Assembly (NCBI GenBank): GCA_026874595.1
Contig: CM049322.1
Span: 58,032,386 to 58,096,385, forward strand
Source: Sipunculus nudus
Taxonomy: Eukaryota; Annelida; Sipuncula; Golfingiida; Sipunculidae
Reading direction: 5' to 3'
DNA: 64,000 nucleotides
Every line of letters begins with the position of its first letter. Positions within the stretch are counted from its first letter, which is position 1. Below are positions 48,297 through 59,114 of this stretch, in pieces. The translations under genes were made by a program, and so were the position numbers. The notes below the pieces were generated by a model, which saw only the letters and a list, made by a program, of their open reading frames with translations, searched no databases and was not told the origin of the DNA.

Positions 48297-48705
48297 CATT
48301 TATTTCCCAGGTTTAAATGATGATAATGATTTAAGTTCGCAGTATGTTAGTAGATTAAAGTTCAAAATAAATAAAAACATGTAGTATTATGATGCCGCAT
48401 TTGGTGTGCTTCATATACAAATCGACACTAGTAAATGTCCAAATCAGGATAAATAATTGACGCTATATTTAATGCACATATGTGTAAAAATATACATGGA
48501 ACTGTTATTAAAATCAAAAAGCATTATAAAACAAATAAAAAAAAACATTCATAGAGGCATTTAAACTTACCTGAAGGTTGGGAATGCAAAACTCAACTAA
48601 AAGCCTCTGCAGAAACCTGGTCTAAGGTTTCGGTTATTGAAATTGAAATGGTTGCTATGTTCAATTGGAAAAAAAATAGTTGTAACCCCAATACGTGATG
48701 TTTAT

Positions 48706-49340
48706 ATGACTCTGTTGATCGGTTTATTGAGTCATTGATGAGGATGATGTGTATGATACCATGATGGTTAGATGACTATACTGACGGTGATCATGCGCAT
48801 TAGTTTTGAGATTACTTCAGTGATGATGATCATTATTACGTGCCTATTATAATGATGATGTGATTATAGTGATGATAATGACGATGCCCCTATAGTGATG
48901 ATGACTTGAATATAATGATGATGTTGTTACTAAATTGATGATAATGGTGACCCTGATGTATCTATACTATTGATGAATTGTAGTTTGACTATATTGGTGA
49001 TAATGATGTGTATGTATTGATAAAGATAATGATGATCTTAATGCAGTGATGATCTGACTATTTTCATGGTGATCACGGTGATGTACATATGGTAATGTTG
49101 CTGTGATATATAAAAGTGATGATGACGTGACTGTTGAGATGATCATGAAGATGTACCATTATGATGTGACTTTTGTGATGATCATGATGTTGTACTTAAA
49201 GTAACGATGATGTGACCACATCGGGACTCTCTGATCATAATGATAATAATGATGTGGCTGTAGTAGTATTAAATTATTCACCAATTGTGATCGTGTATGA
49301 CAACATTGGTGATTCTGTCATTAGTGATGATCATGATGAA
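48706..49340. repeat. Long degenerate GATGATG/GTGACTATA array
   Basis: About 630 bases of imperfect ATGATGATGTGACTATAGTGA-like units. Within it, 49150-49290 has a close direct copy at 52682-52820. Confidence 0.8.
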
Positions 49341-49633
49341 GATTAGCCATGACAACATGACACTCAGGCCTTCGGAAAAAAACTGATAGGGCCTGGAGTC
49401 ATGATGGCAGTCACAACAGAACGCCCATTCTAAGGGTCGGATCAAAATATGTCCTGTCTGGTATTATTTGGCATCACAGGCTTATATAGTAGTATTATAT
49501 GTGCTTAATATCAAAGAAAAGGTGTTGTTACACAAAAATAATTACATTTATTACCTCCTTTCATCACTGTGGCACCGATTCACGTGAAGCGGTAATTCTC
49601 ATTCAAAACTAAATGTGTCATAGCGCGGTCGTG

Positions 49634-49851
49634 TATGGAAACTTGGAAGTCGGAAGCCGGAAGCCGGAAACCAACGAAAGCAGTTTAAAGCATATACAAA
49701 ATGCTAACGCATTAATACCGTTTTGTTTTTCCCCCGATAGAATAAGATCTTTATTATTATTCTGTGAAGAATAATAGTTATCCATTGTTTAATCTGAACG
49801 TTATGGAAGATTTTGTGCTCGGAAGCCATCTCGGAAGTCAGTCAGAAGTTC
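49634..49851 (-). mobile_element. CGGAAG-ended MITE-like element, copy 1
   Basis: It begins with CGGAAG repeats (GGAAGTCGGAAGCCGGAAG) and ends with CTCGGAAG motifs. Its reverse complement matches 52110-52335: GGATAACT, TCTTATTCTAT/CCTTATTCTATCAATAATAATAA-type core, TAGCATTTT and GCTTCCGACTTC are shared in order. It is non-coding, about 220 bp, with related motifs at both ends, which fits a miniature non-autonomous element. Terminal target duplications were not found. Confidence 0.6.
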
Positions 49852-50070
49852 TTGGATGTTATCCAATGTGTATAACTCGAAAGTCACAGAGACGCACTGG
49901 TTAACTTGTAGTCAGTTAAGAGCCACAGCCCAAATGCAGTTTCATTATAATTATAGTTGCATGCATATATTAAAATTGCTTATGCATGATTCTGCTTTTA
50001 ATGAGTGTATAATACAATACATGATATATAATCGGAAAACTATAGGTTCTTAATTTTTTTTATTTGTAAA

Positions 50071-50073
<3 letters not shown>

Positions 50074-50124
<51 letters not shown>
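50074..50124. repeat. (TA)n microsatellite
   Basis: About 50 bases of TA. Confidence 0.95.
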
Positions 50125-50126
<2 letters not shown>

Positions 50127-50449
50127 GTGTATTTTCACGTAATATATTTCACCCAATTTCAAGATTATGAGGATTTTCTGTTCCGCAACTATTCTTCTAA
50201 ATGTTTTTGAACAATGTATTCAAACATTAAGTTGTTGGGCTTTAATATTTATATTTCTGTAAAATGACGGTGAACACTGGAAAATCCAAATATTCAAAAG
50301 TTCGTAACATGTTAATGTCAATGATGAAATGCGCGTCTGTACATTTATAACTGGCAAATGTCACTACTAGTATTTAAATGTAGTACTCGTTGTAAAATAA
50401 TTGATATGTTTAAGTCTTATGACAATCTTTGCATTTTACCGACATTTGT

Positions 50450-50620
50450 GATCTGTGAGCGCACAGGCTCGGACAGCAGAGCACGGTGCGCGAGTCTCAG
50501 TATCAACCGAGGAGCCGTGAGATTTTTCACGGTCGATCCCACCCCGAGCTCAGCTCTGTGGGGAGACCGTGCATGACTCACACGGTAATGCGATGGGGGG
50601 AGGGGGGGGGGGGGGATTGG
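50450..50620. other. CpG-rich block ending in a G-homopolymer
   Basis: A sharply GC- and CpG-rich segment in AT-rich DNA contains the hairpin CCGTGA/TCACGG near 50516-50533 and CCCACC / GTGGGG pairing around a GAGCTCAGCTC core. It is followed by GGGGGGAGGGGG-type runs (50595-50615). Plus-strand frames of 72-74 codons cross it without a recognised domain. Confidence 0.5.
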
Positions 50621-51497
50621 GATTCGTCGGTGTTATTACCGAGTGTGATAACGGAAGGACTTCCTCTCTCAATATATAGTATATATTTGGATGCTCTCTC
50701 AATGGAGTAAATCACCAACTTATGAATTGGAAAGTAATAAATATAATAATGAATTGCTAGGGAATAAAAAAAGTAATCCGGAAAAGAAATGAAAATTGAT
50801 TACGAATAAATGGGAAAAGAACTCGATAAAATGAGAGATATTACGTCTGAACGGGCTTGCGCCCTCTATGGATGCACCACTGAATAATAAATATGGTAAA
50901 ATAAACCTTAATACGGCATTAAAAATACAGTTATAAATTACGATGTCATTCAAAATAAAAACAGTAATATATTTTCCATACGTTGAGCAAATATGAAAAT
51001 TCAATAAATCCCAGTAGGTCATCGCTGGAACAAACATGCATGTCTTTCAATATGTTAGAGTTCAACGATATTTAAAAAAAATGTTAAATATATATCTTAG
51101 AAAAGGGATACAACAGTCCAGATAATATATAACATACTAATACGTGTTATTATAAAATCTGATAGATTTGTGAATTTAAACGGGCCCAATCACCTATAAA
51201 GCATGTTGAATTAACATGAAAAATAGCTTCTTCCCTTTAAAATAAATGTAAAACTGCCAAAATTTGCCCTGAAACCGTTTGCTTACTCCTGTAAATGAGT
51301 GATAAAAACAGTGGACCGGGCGCGATCACATGTGTCAACATAAACACAGCGCGTGCATAGCTTAGGCCAAATACGTGTCAATCAGGGGATGCTCTGACTG
51401 ACTTGCCCCAAAAAATGTAATATGTAAAAATGTTCCGACAGGCTGAAACTTCCCCTGTTGCTGCTCACAATCGGACCTCTGGTTACATGGCCTTTTT
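50621..51497. other. Stretch with no recognised gene
   Basis: AT-rich on the left. The right part (51300-51497) is GC-richer and may belong to the repeat that starts at 51498. Confidence 0.45.
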
Positions 51498-51705
51498 ATG
51501 GTAAAAAGACCCACATGGACTGTGTTTACCAACATACAGTGTCATAAAAAGGTGTTTAACAGCCGTATGCGAGGTACTGAGACTGTTTGCTGGGATGGTT
51601 TTGCTGGGACACTTTTGTATAAAGCAAAACTGAACTGATAGTGTGAAAGAATAGGCATAATATTGCCCCTGATTATGTCCCTTTAAGCAAATATTTTTTT
51701 AAAAC
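51498..51705 (+). repeat. Dispersed repeat, partner of 1-205
   Basis: Shared landmarks are ATGGTAAAnnnnAnGAC, AGTGTnATAAnnAGGTGTT, TTTTGTATAAnGCAAAnCTGAA and TGATAGTGTGAAAnnATAnGGC. Non-coding. Confidence 0.6.
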
Positions 51706-52109
51706 TAAAATTAATTCTTTTTCAAGTTTTTGGCTCTTTTTTTAAACTTTATCAATCTTGATATTTATATTATAACAATTTCACTCCTGATGTTTCAACA
51801 TCACATTTCAGCTTCAAATATATGGATATTTATTAATATATTAAAGTATGTGTGCAACTGATTTCACTCTCAAACCTTTATTTTTTTCATGTTTCCACCA
51901 ACATAAAATACGGTAACAGCGTAAAATATTGATGAGTTAAAATAATCTTGTTTTACAAAATGAAATAAACTATCATTATAATATATTATAAAAAAAAAAC
52001 AGAATCATGAATGTTACAAAACAGATTGAGTTTATGAAAAATATATGATATGGAAGAAACTGAAAATGCTTGAAACGTTTGCTGACGATATGATGACCAG
52101 TGCATTAGC

Positions 52110-52335
52110 CATTACTGGCTTCCGAGTTTTACACATTTGGACCATAACCGGGCATTTCCGAGCAAAAAATAGTGGATAACTTTGATTTATTACATAATGT
52201 TAGAAAAGACCTTATTCTATCAATAATAATAAAAAGGTACTTTCCATTGATGTGGTAGCATTTTAATTATGCTTCGATCATTGTTTTAAAAAAATCCTTG
52301 CTTCCGACTTCGGACTTCCGAGTTTTACACATAGC
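52110..52335 (+). mobile_element. CGGAAG-ended MITE-like element, copy 2
   Basis: Inverted partner of 49634-49851. CTTCCGAGTTTTACACAT occurs at both ends in direct orientation (about 52121 and 52316). Confidence 0.6.
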
Positions 52336-52361
52336 CGTTTGGAAATCCCCTACCGGAAGTT

Positions 52362-52443
52362 ATGGTTCTCCCGCTGACAGACGTGGAGACAAGTGTTTCG
52401 AGTAAAACCAGCCTCAGAATTAAAAACTGCGGCACAAATGCAC
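52362..52443 (+). CDS. Candidate first exon next to an ETS-like site
   Basis: An ATG (52362) begins a frame MVLPLTDVETSVSSKTSLRI that reaches a consensus donor GCAC|GTAAGT at 52444; the frame stays open beyond it to about 52540. ACCGGAAGT, an ETS-type site, lies directly before the ATG. No downstream exon or homologue was recognised, so this may be chance. Confidence 0.2.
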
Positions 52444-52681
52444 GTAAGTCAACCGTGGATGTAATAATTATTATTTTCCCCAACAGAATAACGTCACTTT
52501 TTGTCTTAACTCAGGAAAATGACAGTTCGATAAGTAGATGAAAATGAAAAAGTAGTGTCAGAAATGGCGTGCACATCTGCACATACTAGAATTGATGCGA
52601 ACCCAATAGCTTGTACTGTCACCCCATCGTCTTCAGTTCATCTAAAATCGACGTTTGGGGGGACAAGCTGTCGCTAGATGA

Positions 52682-52870
52682 AGATCTACCATAGTGATGT
52701 GACATTTGTGATGATCATGATGTTGTACCTAAAGTAACGATGTTGTGACCACATCGTTACTCTCTGATAATAAGGAGAATAATGATATGACTGCAGTAGT
52801 ATTATACACCAATTCTGATGAGTGTTAGTGGTGATGACGATAATGATGACGATGATGATGATGGTCAAGA
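52682..52870. repeat. GATGATG array with block copied from 49150-49290
   Basis: Shares TGATGATCATGATGTTGTAC, TAAAGTAACGATG, TGTGACCACATCG, ACTCTCTGAT and GCAGTAGTATTA-type sequence with 49150-49290, then continues as GATGACGATGATGATGATGG. Confidence 0.8.
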
Positions 52871-53425
52871 ATAAGGTTGGGTATGTATTAATGCTCATGA
52901 TGTGACTATTCTGTGAATACTAGAACTATAAATTCGATGGTATTTATTATATGAATTCCAAAATGTATAATGATTGAAAGATTATGAAATAATTTGTTTT
53001 CTGGAGACATGTTAAAGGTAGGACTAATAAATATGCACTTTCAAAAAACTTGTTCCTTGTTATGATTTTATTTTCATTTTAACTCAAAGCCTCAGTATTA
53101 ATAAGTTATAATTTACAAAATGGGTCATGCTGATTACTCTTTGTTGAAGTTGCTTCAAAATAAGGATTAATGATAATTTTAGACGAGCATTTTTAAAATC
53201 CATGTGTAATTTTATTAGCAGCCTATCAAAAATATCTTCCTTGGCCCTGGTCTAAGAATCAAGTAACACCACCAAACAATGTGAATAGTTATTTGTTATT
53301 TATTTTTATTCATCTTTGTGCAAGTTTTAACCTATTAGATGATTTCGAAAACCTAGTTTGATCATATTAATCGGCCAGTTCATCGAAAGGTGTACACACT
53401 TTCCAACCGATTCATATTGAAACAG
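52871..53425. other. AT-rich stretch with no recognised gene
   Basis: Nothing supportable seen. Confidence 0.5.
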
Positions 53426-53426
53426 A

Positions 53427-53492
53427 AATCGATTATATTATATAATCATATCGATTAGAAATAAACATTGTTATTATCTAAATCAGATAATA
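53427..53492. repeat. Cluster of perfect palindromes
   Basis: AATCGAT (53427-53433) pairs with ATCGATT (53450-53456) around GATTATATTATATAATC (53431-53447). Just downstream TATTATCT (53472-53479) pairs with AGATAATA (53485-53492). Confidence 0.7.
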
Positions 53493-53923
53493 GCAAACTA
53501 TCACAGACATAACGTATCTCAACCCCTGCTGAAGAAATATGTTTGTGCAGGATTTCCTTGTAGATAGAAGCCACTAACTGGTAATTACTGCCCAAAGAGA
53601 CCAATGATGTGCGTGGTTTTCAGCATGGTTTTCAGCCTAAATAACACGGAGCTTCCCATCAATTCTACGCTGTGCTAACTGCTACTTGAATTTATAAGTT
53701 GTAGGAAATGTTTTAAAATATCTCACCTCAGTTGTGAAACAAAACCTTGTCCAGCTGCTTAAATAACACAGGTCGCTTAATTTGCAGTCAATAAATCTGT
53801 GCAATTATACTACTTCATTTTTAGTTATTTCATGAAAAGACTGTTGGTTACAGGGAATGATTGAATGATTGAAATGATTAGGCAGTTCATGAAATGTGTA
53901 TAAATTATTGCATAGATTGGCTG

Positions 53924-53925
<2 letters not shown>

Positions 53926-53972
<47 letters not shown>
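53926..53972. repeat. (TA)n microsatellite
   Basis: About 46 bases of TA. Confidence 0.95.
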
Positions 53973-53976
<4 letters not shown>

Positions 53977-56349
53977 TTATGCAAGGGTTGATTTTACATA
54001 AACATTTTCATCCACTGCACGTTTTATTGATATGAACAGGCAAGGAAGCACAAGACATGTTTCCGTTGAGCGCAAGGGGTGTACTCATGTGAAAACCACC
54101 AGACAAATTTATACTAATTCATTACCTGTGACACTATCTAGACACCTGTTGTGAAAATATCTGTCCTGTGTCGTCTATCATATATAATCATTGTATCAGT
54201 ATTTATCTGAATACTGACAGTAACACTACGAACTCTGATAACACGAATAAAAAAAATCGATCACAAATTGGTCATACATCTGCAAAATTGAAGCATTTTT
54301 TTTCCAAGGCCTATGTTTCTTGTGGCATGTCATACAAAAAGGACTTGAACTGAAAAATGGTTTAATAGTCTATTAAGTGTCTCCATGATACCACCATTGC
54401 AGATATTTATGGTAAGACACATATTTGGTTATGTTCGTATCACAGTACTTGTTTAACTTCACCACGGAACTGAGTTTAAATCAATTGTCGTGCCTTTTGA
54501 CCGATGTATCTATTTGTAATATTTTATGCTACAAATGTCTTCAGTTAAGTAATATGCGGTAAAGGGGTGCCAGATGGGCAAATGAAATAATAAGGAATAA
54601 CTCCCCGATCTCTAGATTCTTGGATGAATCTTATTTAAGTTTGTGACAACGCACAAAAATCTTATAGAAGCATTCTTAAACAGTAAACATAAAGATGGAT
54701 TTCCCATTCGTGGTTTCACAATTTTAAAATTGTAGTGATGAGTAGAATAAAAAACCCGATTACAACTAGTCCTAATTTTTGCTTAATCTGACACTAATTT
54801 TTGGGTCAACATGCCTTTTTGTACCTAAATTAATTTCTGAGTTAAAAATATTTGTTATGTTTATTAATGGGTGATGTCATGCACGAGCAAGACCGGGTGT
54901 CTTACTAAGTAGTCTTGTTATGGTTAACAGATACATAGGAATGCTTTTACTCACACACCGATCCATTTGTAAAATTAAACAGGTAAAATATTTGTTTAAA
55001 TTTGTTGTGTACGATTTTATGCAATAATCAATATATTCATATCTAAATCTTAGCATTTGGGTCATATTTAGGTAACATTGGCCAATAAAACGTGCATTAC
55101 AAAACATTCATACATCTATAGTTACCTTGTGGATAACGTAACAAGATGACAAGGTCTCATTATCACGTGCAGTATGTTAAACGTGTACACGTGTCCTATC
55201 CTCTGATGTATAGTGATGTCATCATTAATCATGATACTAGTACTTCAGCCAGACGCCAAAATTTGGATCATCGGTACCATTTTGGTGACAAATTTTCACC
55301 ATATGTGCTTGATAGGTATACATGTGTAGGTAGTAAAAATGCCTGACAGCAAGTCAGGAAATAAAAAATAGCTTTTATGTGAGAGATAGCGTTACCTTAG
55401 CGTAGTTAAACTATATTCGCTTATCGTTGTATTTGGTATTTGATTTTATCTACAATTTGTTATGTGCTTTACCAAATATTGAACATGTGATCAAATTTAA
55501 TCTTCATGCAGCTTACCGATTATAATGGACTAGAGCTGAAATGGTATTTTTAGTTTCACTCTCTATTGTTCTATCATTATTCGCGATTATGAACAATTCA
55601 CGAAGATAATGTAAGACATTTAAGTTTCTTTATGTGAATTACAGACTGCAATTATCAGTGTGATATATATCAAGGCAATACTCGTAATCGCTAGACCTGA
55701 GATGTTCAGACGTTGTGTATACAGGTTCTCTTACACTCTCCTAAGTAGATAAGGATTAGATCACGGACCAATATGGATTCAGCTGTGCATTATGACCAGT
55801 GGGGCACATAGTAAAGTGAATCATATAAAATCAACAAAAGAGGTAAATTTTATAATGTATTTAAGATATAGAATTTGTTTACTAATGTAAAGTTTCGCTG
55901 TTCAGCGTGAATGTCCGCTGTGTGATAAAGACACCTGAATTGTTTGTTACATTGATTATTTCACAACTAGGCCCTTGTATATTTTGAACTTTCATATTCC
56001 TAAATAAAACTAAGTAATATCCAATGTTAGGTTTAAAGGAAAAATAAGCAATATTAGGTTTTAAGTTTATATAAATATGCAATCGCTTATGACAGAAAAA
56101 AAATACATCAAATCTGATGAGTTCCTTTTTGCATGGTTGGAAAGATGTATAACACCGAGTGGACTATGAAAAACATTTTCGTCATTTTTATTTTAGATTA
56201 TCACCTGGGCTTTTATAAGTCGATTATATTTTATAGTTATTTCAAGCCTGGCTACCTTGCCAAATCAAGTCATGCGAAAGTTAGCACTTGTAAGGAAATA
56301 AAATAGAAATCACCAGAATAATGACAAATCAGTTATTTTCATGTTTATT
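53973..56349. other. AT-rich stretch with no recognised gene
   Basis: Only short frames; no array or repeat partner was noticed. Confidence 0.5.
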
Positions 56350-57440
56350 GTATCCGCCAAAACAAAGATTTGCGGATACTATGTATTTGATCAGGTTCCG
56401 CCGCCGCCGCGTTGGTTTCCGGAGAACTCCTTTCAGATCACTGGACCGATTTTTCCAAAACTTGACCCAATTATCAGGTCACATGTGAACTTGTGCCTAA
56501 CCATTTGGCGTTGAATCTGACTTTACCTCTGTCCAGTGAGTCCAACTGTGAGTCTGTTTTCACACATTTACCCACATATCTTCGGACTCGTTTGAGAAAT
56601 CAGGCTAAAAATTTTCCACAAATGTAGCCCTTGGATAGCTTTATAACATACACCAAAAATGGTGGCGCCACCTGCAACTATTTTTGCACAGCGTCCGTCT
56701 GTTCATCTGCCTTGGGATAAAATCACTCATATCTCTGCAGTGGTTTGATTTACCCCCCTGGAATTTTGCATGTGTATACATGCTGGATAGCTTTCTTTAT
56801 TTTATGACAGGTGGCGCCACCTACATTCACGTTCCGGTTGCAGACATCAAGGCTTATACCTTAGGACTGGTTTTACATATCCTCCTGAAATTTTGCATGT
56901 GTATAGATCTCACATAGCTGTTTATCATTCGCAAAAACTGGTGGCACTACCTGCAACCATTTTTGCACAGCTTCCGTCTGTATGTCTGCCGTGGGATAAA
57001 ATCACTCATATCTCGGCAGTGCTTTGACTTATCTGCCAAAAATGTTGAATGTATATATATCTTGGATAGCTTTCTTGATTTTGTGGCAGGTGGCGCCACT
57101 TATATTTATGTTTACGCTGCAGACATCCACGCTTATATCTCAGGGCTTGTTGTATGTTTCCTCCTGAAATGTTGCGTGTATAGATCTCGCATAGCTCTTT
57201 ATCATACGCAAAACTAGTTGCGCCACCTGCAACCATTTTTGCACAGCGTCCGTCTATTTGTCTGCCGTGGGATAAAATCACTCATCTCGGCAGTGGTTAA
57301 ACTTATCTTAGCGCCACCTACATACACATTTCGGCTGCAGACATCCATGCTAATATGCAACAGACCTCACTCTATTTTCCCTTGCCACTCAATCCATGCT
57401 ACTTTTAACCCGTCCCAATCTGATTTCGGCGGGTACGAGT
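56350..57440 (+). mobile_element. Element with internal alternating tandem array
   Basis: The edges carry a short imperfect inverted repeat (GTATCCGCCAAAA at 56350 versus TTTCGGCGGGTAC near 57424-57436, reverse complement with two mismatches). The core 56661-57370 is an array of alternating monomers. A units start at 56661, 56940 and 57216; B units start at 56810, 57089 and about 57308. Each begins at GGTGGCGCCACC or a variant. It is non-coding; 77-91 codon frames inside are repeat translations. The combination of edge repeats and internal satellite suggests a non-autonomous DNA element, but the class is unproven. Confidence 0.65.
56661..57370 (+). repeat. A-B-A-B-A-B higher-order tandem repeat
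   Basis: A monomers (149 bp) contain CCTGCAACCATTTTTGCACA, GATAAAATCACTCAT and GGATAGCTTTCTT. B monomers (127-130 bp) contain CCGGTTGCAGACATC, CTCCTGAAATnTTGC and TAGATCTCnCATAGCT. A and B share the palindromic start and the GnATGTGTATA region, so they descend from one monomer. The last A unit is shortened by about 58 bases and B3 fades out near 57370. Confidence 0.85.
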
Positions 57441-58950
57441 AGTCGCTTGTCAACTACCCGTATTCTAGTAATCGTGTGTGTTTCTAGTGAAATGTTTAAA
57501 TAAAAGAAAATAATATGAAAGCAATTGTTTTTAGAATATGTATGTTCATTTTGTGATCTAACAGTTACAATTATATCCTACTAAGCGAGAGATGATATTC
57601 TCTTAAGGGCAAAACCATCAATCCCACTGATATTATAATTGTTCGGCCGATACAACAGTCAGTGATCTCCCTCAAACTTAGGGAATGACGGGGACACAAG
57701 TTGCTTTGACTGTTTAGTGAAAAAATGCATTTTAAAGATTAAAACAAAAGGATCTTAATGGCACTCTATGGTGCAAGTACATAGCCCAAGGCGAACCAAG
57801 TATGTCTTCTAATCCGGTTACGTTAGTTGACACTGGACTGCTAGGGTTTTGTTTGAGACATAATTCCTGAACTTCTGAGTCAAAGCAGGTTAGAATTAGA
57901 TTAGATTTGTTCAAGTTCAACAACTGATTTTATTAATCTGGGTATATCATTAGCATTTAGTAGACATTGTATTAACATAAACCGGAACAAGATGAGTCAT
58001 TGCACTTACTGGCAATATAGCAAACTTCTATATATTCATGTTAAAACTATGTTTGCCCCACGGTTCAAATAAACATCTAGTTTCCGTTACGGAAAGTGGT
58101 ACTTATTTAGAAATCTCTCTCCTGTCAGAAATGTTAACAGTATAAAACAGAGGCGACTCAGAATGAATAACTTACAGCTCTGCTTCATAGTTAGTCCTGA
58201 CACAAAGGCAAATTGCAATATCTATCATTTATTTATGGTGCAACCAAAGCAAAATGTTAAAGGTACATTAACCGATCTTGCCTTAATTGCATATTTTAAT
58301 TTTGTAGGAAATATTTGCATGGAAATATTCCAGCAGACAACATTGCCATCTCTCGGCCGAAGGCTCTTTTATATTTCGTGTAAGAAAGCGAATTTGGTTA
58401 GAAGTGCAGATACGGCGGCCTAGTTTGTACGATATCACAAGTGACTTAGGCAGCAATTTTATAACACAAACTAACAAATAAAAATATATTGCTAAAATGA
58501 CTTGTTGCCCTTTACGTTTAAACAACTAAAGACATGCACAAAAACATATATTTAAACGACTAGCTGAGGGCCCGTGCCTATTGTTACGGTCCATTTTCAC
58601 ACCAAACAAACAACTCAGGCCAAACCGTAACAGAAATGCTCAGACACGTTCTCTTCAAATGAATACGTAACCAAAATATTGGTGCAAAAACAGTGCTATA
58701 TTGATATATTACAATATTTACAGTGGTACACAAATAATATAATAGTCAATACATAACACGATTTATAACAAAGTCTCTGAAGAAAAAAATGAATCTATAA
58801 ATAATATACTGCAACGAAATACTTAACTGAATCTGGTATATGAGAAACTGAGGTCACACACAAAACTGAAGTCCTGTATTAATCCATGTGGCACCAGAAA
58901 AAATAGTCTCTCCTCTCCCTACATAATAAAGTTCATATCGTAGTTCATGG
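57441..58950. other. Stretch with no recognised gene
   Basis: Frames of 63-86 codons occur but lack splice context or domains. Confidence 0.5.
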
Positions 58951-58954
58951 CATC

Positions 58955-59025
58955 CCGTGGGCTTGAGGACCAAGAGCCCACGGTCACGGTCCCCGGGGTT
59001 AAGGAAAGCTTAACGTGGCGTGGCG
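58955..59025. other. Dense hairpin cluster, GC-rich
   Basis: CCGTGGGCT (58955-58963) pairs perfectly with AGCCCACGG (58975-58983). It is followed by the palindrome CCCCGGGG and by GTTAAG/CTTAAC flanking GAAAG. Three inverted repeats in 70 bases sit about 90 bp before the large fold-back structure and may be part of it. Confidence 0.6.
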
Positions 59026-59114
59026 AAATCGATAGTCCCGCCTCGTACTGCAGGCGAGTTTGTTTTATTGGCTTCCAACAATAGGTGAAAACCACAGAAG
59101 TTTGTGGTTTTGCT

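Noticed and set aside
56684-57442. 77-91 codon frames with similar sequences
   Set aside because: They resemble each other because they translate successive tandem monomers; no gene is indicated.
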